NCBI GenBank assembly: GCA_024809215.1 | Contig: JANUBW010000003.1 | Coordinates: 310,001 to 374,000, forward strand | DNA: 64,000 bases | Direction: 5' to 3' | From: Niastella sp. OAS944 | GTDB lineage: Bacteria; Bacteroidota; Bacteroidia; Chitinophagales; Chitinophagaceae | Part shown: positions 60,601 to 64,000 of the stretch, in pieces | Numbering within the stretch: the stretch's first letter is position 1 | Layout of the letters: each line of letters starts with the position of its first letter | Position numbers and translations under genes: made by a program | Notes under the pieces: model-generated | Databases searched by the model: none | What the model was told of the DNA's origin: nothing | The model's input: the letters and a program-made list of their open reading frames with translations, nothing else

Positions 60601-62305
60601 CGGCTGTATGAATGATCTTTTCCCAACCATCGCCATCCAATTCACCAAACGTAACGCCGGTAAATTGTTCAAAACATTTATTTACGTAAATGGTAGTATC
60701 CAATTCATCACTTACCCAAATAATGACCGGGGCTGCATCGGCAAACTGCCGAAAACGTTCTTCGCCTTCACGTATCGTTTGCTCGGCATTTTTTCTTTCG
60801 GTAATGTCTTTATTAATAGAAATGATATCAGTGACCTCACCCTTTTTATTCTTTAGTAAAGAAAGGGTCGACCACATATCCACTCTTTTACCATCTGTGG
60901 GTCTTGTAAAAGAAATCTCCCCATTCCAGGCGCCCGTTTCAAATAATTCTTCCAACAGCTTTTCGCGAGAAGAATTGTGAATGTCGAAATCTATTACTTC
61001 ATGTATAGCCCGCCCCATAATGTCGGCGGTCTTTATGCCGAATAGTTTTTCAGCTGCCTGGTTATAGCTTTTAGTGAGGTAGTTTTCATCAGACGACATT
61101 ACCGCATCAAAAACATTCTCCATTACACTGGCCTGGTAGCGATTGGCTTTTTCGGCCAGCCGAAGCTGGGTAATTTCATTTTGGGTGGTCCACACACGCA
61201 ACAGTTTGCCATCTTCCACTACACCCACCAGGTTGTTTAAGAAATATCTTTTATTACCTGCATGATCAATATGCATCGACAACCGGCGATAAATTTTATA
61301 CCCCTGTTGTATAAACTCCCGGGCCACCTGGTAAGTTACAGGTTCTTTAGGATCGAAGAACTTCGATACCTTTTTTCCAATTACACCAGCTGCATTTTCA
61401 TAGCCATAAAAATGCGCCATTTGGTCGTTACATTCCGCCAGATACCCTTCAAACAACTGTTTCAATTGTTGTTCTTCAGGGTCGTTAATATTTATGGGTG
61501 TTTGTAACTCACACCGCCAAATGATCTCTGAGCTTTGCTGTACAAATGCTTTATAACGTTCAGTGACTTCTTTTAACTCCTGGTACACTTCCTTCAGCGT
61601 AGCATTGGTATTCTCGGGAAGAATATGGTCTTCCAATTCCCGGCCAAGCGCCAGCGTTAGATTATCATCTTCCAAATATGTAGTTGACCAGCTGATCTTT
61701 TTCACCTTACCGTTCTTACAGCTATACCAATATTCAATTGGTGCCCCCAACTCAAGCAGTTGTGGCCGCTCATTAATATGTATAAAATGTATAAACTGTT
61801 TACCGATCATTTCTGCGGCACTGTACCCAAGCAGGTTGACAAATAACTGATTTACGTTTTTTATATTTCCTTCCTCATCAATTAAACACAACAGGTCGTT
61901 TGAGAGCAGGAAGAATTTTTGAAGCAGATTGTTTGAAGCAGGAGTGAAAGCGGGCTTGTTCTCATGTACAGCATCCCAGGCAATTACATCAGCTGTATTG
62001 CGGCTGCTTTTATGATTTTTAGCAGTAAACCCAATATGGCGTACACCCGTTTTTCCTTTCAATGCAAGTTGTATTGTTAAGCCGGTATCAACACCGGTAT
62101 TTAAAATTGCCTGTAGTTTGGGTTTATCGGCCGAATCAATGATCTTTTTGAAAGAGTTGCCTATAAGCTCTTCCTTATGCTTACCAGTAAAAGAAAGCAG
62201 GTCAGCTGAAGCCGACAAAATTATTCCCGCCATGTCTGTTTGCAAGCTAAAGGCGGTATAATGAGGCGCTACTTCAGGAATGGATTTCTTTGACTGTTTT
62301 AACAT
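57698..62305 (-). CDS. soluble multi-PAS/GAF sensor histidine kinase (HisKA_3 type)
   Basis: This is a 1535-residue kinase without any membrane segment. I count about nine PAS domains (starting near 15, 135, 255, 390, 515, 640, 765, 890 and after the GAF domain), a GAF domain near 1010-1150, then HisKA_3 with the phospho-His in G-K-E-L-H-D-N-V near 1345. An HATPase_c domain (S-D-D-G-K-G-F near 1480, G-V-G-L-S-N-I) ends the protein. It should sense cytoplasmic signals such as redox, ligands or gases. The NarL-type regulator immediately downstream is the likely partner. Confidence 0.9.
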   Translation of the reverse strand: MLKQSKKSIPEVAPHYTAFSLQTDMAGIILSASADLLSFTGKHKEELIGNSFKKIIDSADKPKLQAILNTGVDTGLTIQLALKGKTGVRHIGFTAKNHKSSRNTADVIAWDAVHENKPAFTPASNNLLQKFFLLSNDLLCLIDEEGNIKNVNQLFVNLLGYSAAEMIGKQFIHFIHINERPQLLELGAPIEYWYSCKNGKVKKISWSTTYLEDDNLTLALGRELEDHILPENTNATLKEVYQELKEVTERYKAFVQQSSEIIWRCELQTPININDPEEQQLKQLFEGYLAECNDQMAHFYGYENAAGVIGKKVSKFFDPKEPVTYQVAREFIQQGYKIYRRLSMHIDHAGNKRYFLNNLVGVVEDGKLLRVWTTQNEITQLRLAEKANRYQASVMENVFDAVMSSDENYLTKSYNQAAEKLFGIKTADIMGRAIHEVIDFDIHNSSREKLLEELFETGAWNGEISFTRPTDGKRVDMWSTLSLLKNKKGEVTDIISINKDITERKNAEQTIREGEERFRQFADAAPVIIWVSDELDTTIYVNKCFEQFTGVTFGELDGDGWEKIIHTADVPIACEKYKRYFRYREPVVLEYRLKNKDNEYRWVLDHGVPRFLEDGTFVGYIGSIVDIHDRKLAEEKIRFQVQVMQDVSEGIISTDLNLNIISFNKAAEKIYGIPGEEIIGKRLNDFIDLTYLSNTWEEALQQVHENDSWEGQAYYNRHDGKRVYLNCALSFVKNDRGARIGFAGIYRDITEARQSQEDLRINEERYRSVVHALGEGILMHDKHGEIIACNRSAEMILGVSGNLLIGKTTGTESLCIYENGTPFPPEQHPSLITLRTGRSLQNVIMGIQRTDGSLLWISINTEPVYYTEQRVHPDAVVSSFVDITQKKAAEIELRTSQHQLTEYSERITNILASITDGFIAVDKNQNIFLWNHAVERLTGLDAKDVIGSGIEKIFPNFVGTAEYRRYVEAIEYGSSSTFDHFVPAFNRWLETSVYPFSQGAFIYFKDISDRKKQERLLELEKEVLEINAQPAASLKTTVDYFLGGLEKIFTNMICSVIMPSDDKETILHLSGAGLPEDYARLINGVHIGPEAGSCGTAIYRKERVITVDIETDPLWNTYRHVAGQFGLRSCWSFPILNAANEVLATIAIYHRYPATPTDTELSLFERISSQLRIIIENKNAELKIRLSNERYLLVTKATNDAIWDWDVSTNTLYWGEGIYTLFGFKPGYVDNSNHFWENCIHPEDRDRVVNGLDKFIKDNTSTIWEDEYRFIKPNGEYALVFDRGFLIFDHSGKIARMVGSMQDITDKKELEKKLLKQEVDKQKVIAQAVVNAQEKERAEIGKELHDNVNQILSTAKLYLELAQTDDNSRLELINRSTNNISLAINEIRTISRSLVPPSIGDLGLIDSVQDLVENIKATRRLHVEFYYSGTIDNVLDEKRKLMLFRIIQEQVNNVLKHASAKNLVIELIADSEGHAVDLTISDDGKGFELDKVRSKKGVGLSNIASRAQLFNGSVHIVTALGEGCKLKINVPISNI

Positions 62306-62600
62306 ACAGCTATTGCCGCATTACATGATAAAAATTAACGTGATATTTACATGTAAATACTTATACAAAATACTTAAAAGCTGGTTCATGCCAACAGTCA
62401 GTTGTACGTTTCTAACCCATTTAAGTGTTTACTCTTACATTTAAATGACTATTAATTACAATAAATAATGCATTACAGCAAAAGCATATAAGTGTAAAGA
62501 AACGAAAAAAACGACATTTCGCTACCCAAACACCATTATAAAAAATTAGCCCTCCCGATGCATCGGGAGGGCTTCAAATATTTTCAAATTATAATGTCAG
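62306..62600. other. 295-bp gene-free region
   Basis: AT-rich sequence containing the terminator at 62547-62574. It presumably holds the promoter of the kinase gene, but I cannot point to a good -7 box. Confidence 0.4.
62547..62574 (-). terminator. terminator of the SurA-like gene, CCTCCCGAT stem
   Basis: The palindrome AGCCCTCCCGAT/ATCGGGAGGGCT has an A-run on the left side, giving a T-run after the hairpin on the minus strand. Confidence 0.75.
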
Positions 62601-63992
62601 TTAATTATTTCCTGTGGATGCGTATCTAATCCAGTTCTTCAAAGTAGTGCAGCTTTTGAAGTCCTGGTCAATCATAATATAATATTTCGGTATCCTTGTA
62701 GCAAACCAGGCCTCCACAGCCTTTTGCTTTTTTATGGCAAGTGCTTCCCTGGCCAATTGGTCGTAATCATCTTTTAAATTTTCACGATGTGGCGCTGTAC
62801 GGGTTTTTAAATAAACAATACGCACGGCCCGTTTACCATTTTCATTTGTGAAAGCCGTAGGTTTTGAATACTGTCCCGCCTGGATGTTTGATTTTGCCAA
62901 TAACTCTACTAATTCTTTATCAAGTTGGGTGATGTCCATAAAAGGAGTTCCTTCAGCATTTTGAAGATAACCGCCATTGTACTTCGTGTTCTCATCTTCG
63001 CTATATTTTGCAACGGCCTCTCCAAATGTAGTAGTACCGGCAATAAGTTTAGCCCATGCAGAATCAAGCTTTGTTATCGACTCGTTTATTTCGGCATCGG
63101 TTATTTTGGGTGTACGTAATATATGCCGGATAACAGCGTCGTCGCCTGCGCGGCTAACCATTTGTATAATGTGGTAACCTGCTTTTGTTTTGAACACTGG
63201 TGAAACCTGTCCTTCTTTTAACCGGAATGTATTGTTAATAAAAGCCTGCTCCTTAACGAAAGAGGGCCCCCAGTTTTTTTCAGTTCTATTGATGAAAAGA
63301 TATCCGCCTTTGTCCTTTGTTTCCAGGTCATCTGAATAGAGGCGGGCCAGGATCTCAAATTTCTGCGTGCCAGCCTCTACCTGTTTTTTAAAATCACTTA
63401 CATCCTCATGACATAGTACTTCTAGTTCGTGACTTGCTTTAGGGTTCACTACAATTTCACCTATCACTAATTGTGATTCGTAAAACGGCAAATTGCTTTG
63501 ATCTTTCTTCAAAAAATAATCTTTCACTTCCAACGGAGTTATTCTTACATTCTCTACGATCTTATATTGTACACGTTCAGCCAGTTTCATTTCGGTAAAA
63601 AGTTTACGCATATCTTCTTTAAGCTGATAAATCGTTCGACCCGAAATATCCTCGACAGCTTCTTTTGATCCATACATGCGAATAAACCCGCGCACCTGAT
63701 TATCGAGCAGGGCTTCTATTTCATCATCTTCTATTTTTAAAGAATCTTTTTCGGCTTGCAGTACCAGTGCCTTCAGCGTAAGCTTTTGTTCCATAACAAA
63801 ACAGTCGGCATTTTCAGGTAGCGGTTCTCCACGCCGGCGACGGTCATCGATATCGTTATATACATCAGATCTCAAAATGATCTTATCGCCTACGTTGCCT
63901 ACAATTTTATCGGCTACTACTTTTTGTGTGGGCTGTGCCACAACTGTAGTCACTAATATCACGCTTGTAATAAGTGTAAAAGCAGGTTTCAT
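62601..63992 (-). CDS. SurA-like peptidylprolyl isomerase
   Basis: This 463-residue exported protein has a signal peptide at residues 1-19 (V-T-T-V-V-A-Q). A SurA N-terminal helical domain (about 25-170) carries D-K-I-V-G-N-V-G-D-K-I-I-L-R-S-D. Two parvulin domains follow (about 175-280, with S-D-D-L-E, G-Y-H-I-I-Q; and about 285-380, with I-L-R-T-P-K, Y-S-E-D-E-N). A short tail follows. It is a closer match to canonical SurA than the isomerase at 46661. The start ATG is 8 bp from the right edge of the window. Confidence 0.9.
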   Translation of the reverse strand: MKPAFTLITSVILVTTVVAQPTQKVVADKIVGNVGDKIILRSDVYNDIDDRRRRGEPLPENADCFVMEQKLTLKALVLQAEKDSLKIEDDEIEALLDNQVRGFIRMYGSKEAVEDISGRTIYQLKEDMRKLFTEMKLAERVQYKIVENVRITPLEVKDYFLKKDQSNLPFYESQLVIGEIVVNPKASHELEVLCHEDVSDFKKQVEAGTQKFEILARLYSDDLETKDKGGYLFINRTEKNWGPSFVKEQAFINNTFRLKEGQVSPVFKTKAGYHIIQMVSRAGDDAVIRHILRTPKITDAEINESITKLDSAWAKLIAGTTTFGEAVAKYSEDENTKYNGGYLQNAEGTPFMDITQLDKELVELLAKSNIQAGQYSKPTAFTNENGKRAVRIVYLKTRTAPHRENLKDDYDQLAREALAIKKQKAVEAWFATRIPKYYIMIDQDFKSCTTLKNWIRYASTGNN

Positions 63993-64000
63993 TTGAGAAG

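Noticed and set aside
1..64000. tRNA, rRNA or riboswitch genes
   Set aside because: I read through the intergenic regions and found no cloverleaf, rRNA segment or recognisable riboswitch core; a covariance-model scan would be needed to exclude them fully.

Overview
The window looks like a chromosome segment from a Bacteroidota bacterium, most likely Chitinophagaceae (Niastella/Chitinophaga-like). The evidence is promoters with the Bacteroidota -7 box TAnnTTTG, a type IX secretion (Por) sorting domain, many lipoproteins and small outer-membrane barrels, a short-type adenylate kinase, a GH3-family protein and SurA-like/TlpA-like envelope genes. I saw no rRNA, tRNA, transposase or CRISPR array.

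Layout. 1-8 kb: the edge of a PfkB-type sugar kinase; a TetR regulator with a palindromic operator and a PaaE-type reductase; a lipoprotein; a nucleoid-associated (YejK/NdpA) protein; and a secreted GHL10 glycosidase. 7.4-20.1 kb is a defence-like island. On the minus strand lie a WGR/HEAT-repeat protein, a SWIM zinc-finger protein, a structured non-coding RNA with retron a1/a2 repeats and a long msd hairpin, and a retron reverse transcriptase. Divergently on the plus strand lies a JetA-JetB-JetC (MksF-MksE-MksB-like) condensin operon with no JetD nuclease next to it. 20-32 kb is housekeeping: two DNA/RNA-maintenance genes (AlkA-like, MnmD), cysS, a rhomboid pair with an EEP-family protein, rlmD, msrB, adk and an HtrA-like protease. 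32-38 kb: a 21-bp minisatellite with heptad-like reading frames, a lipoprotein, a barrel, paaZ with an enoyl-CoA hydratase, and a second AlkA-like glycosylase. 38-54 kb: NhaD, FabG, GH3, LptB, MetF, a membrane protein, a TlpA/SurA pair, an aminotransferase, a 47-residue lipoprotein, a glycosyltransferase and SixA. 54-64 kb: two paralogous NarL-type response regulators around a PurF-like amidotransferase, a 1535-residue soluble multi-PAS histidine kinase, and another SurA-like isomerase.

The most interesting part is the 7.4-20.1 kb island. The RT has the retron-diagnostic NAxxH and VTG motifs as well as YADD. Its upstream RNA has matching a1/a2 ends and a 74-nt msd hairpin preceded by its own promoter-like box. 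The SWIM and WGR/HEAT genes are candidate partner proteins. A nuclease-less Jet/Mks condensin shares the same 237-bp divergent control region, which holds two palindromes. Whether these four parts form one system is inference.

A second unusual feature is a set of intergenic arrays made of short degenerate words, arranged as forward words, a core, then inverted words. Each array uses its own word. They sit directly against, and sometimes supply, the stop codons of neighbouring genes.
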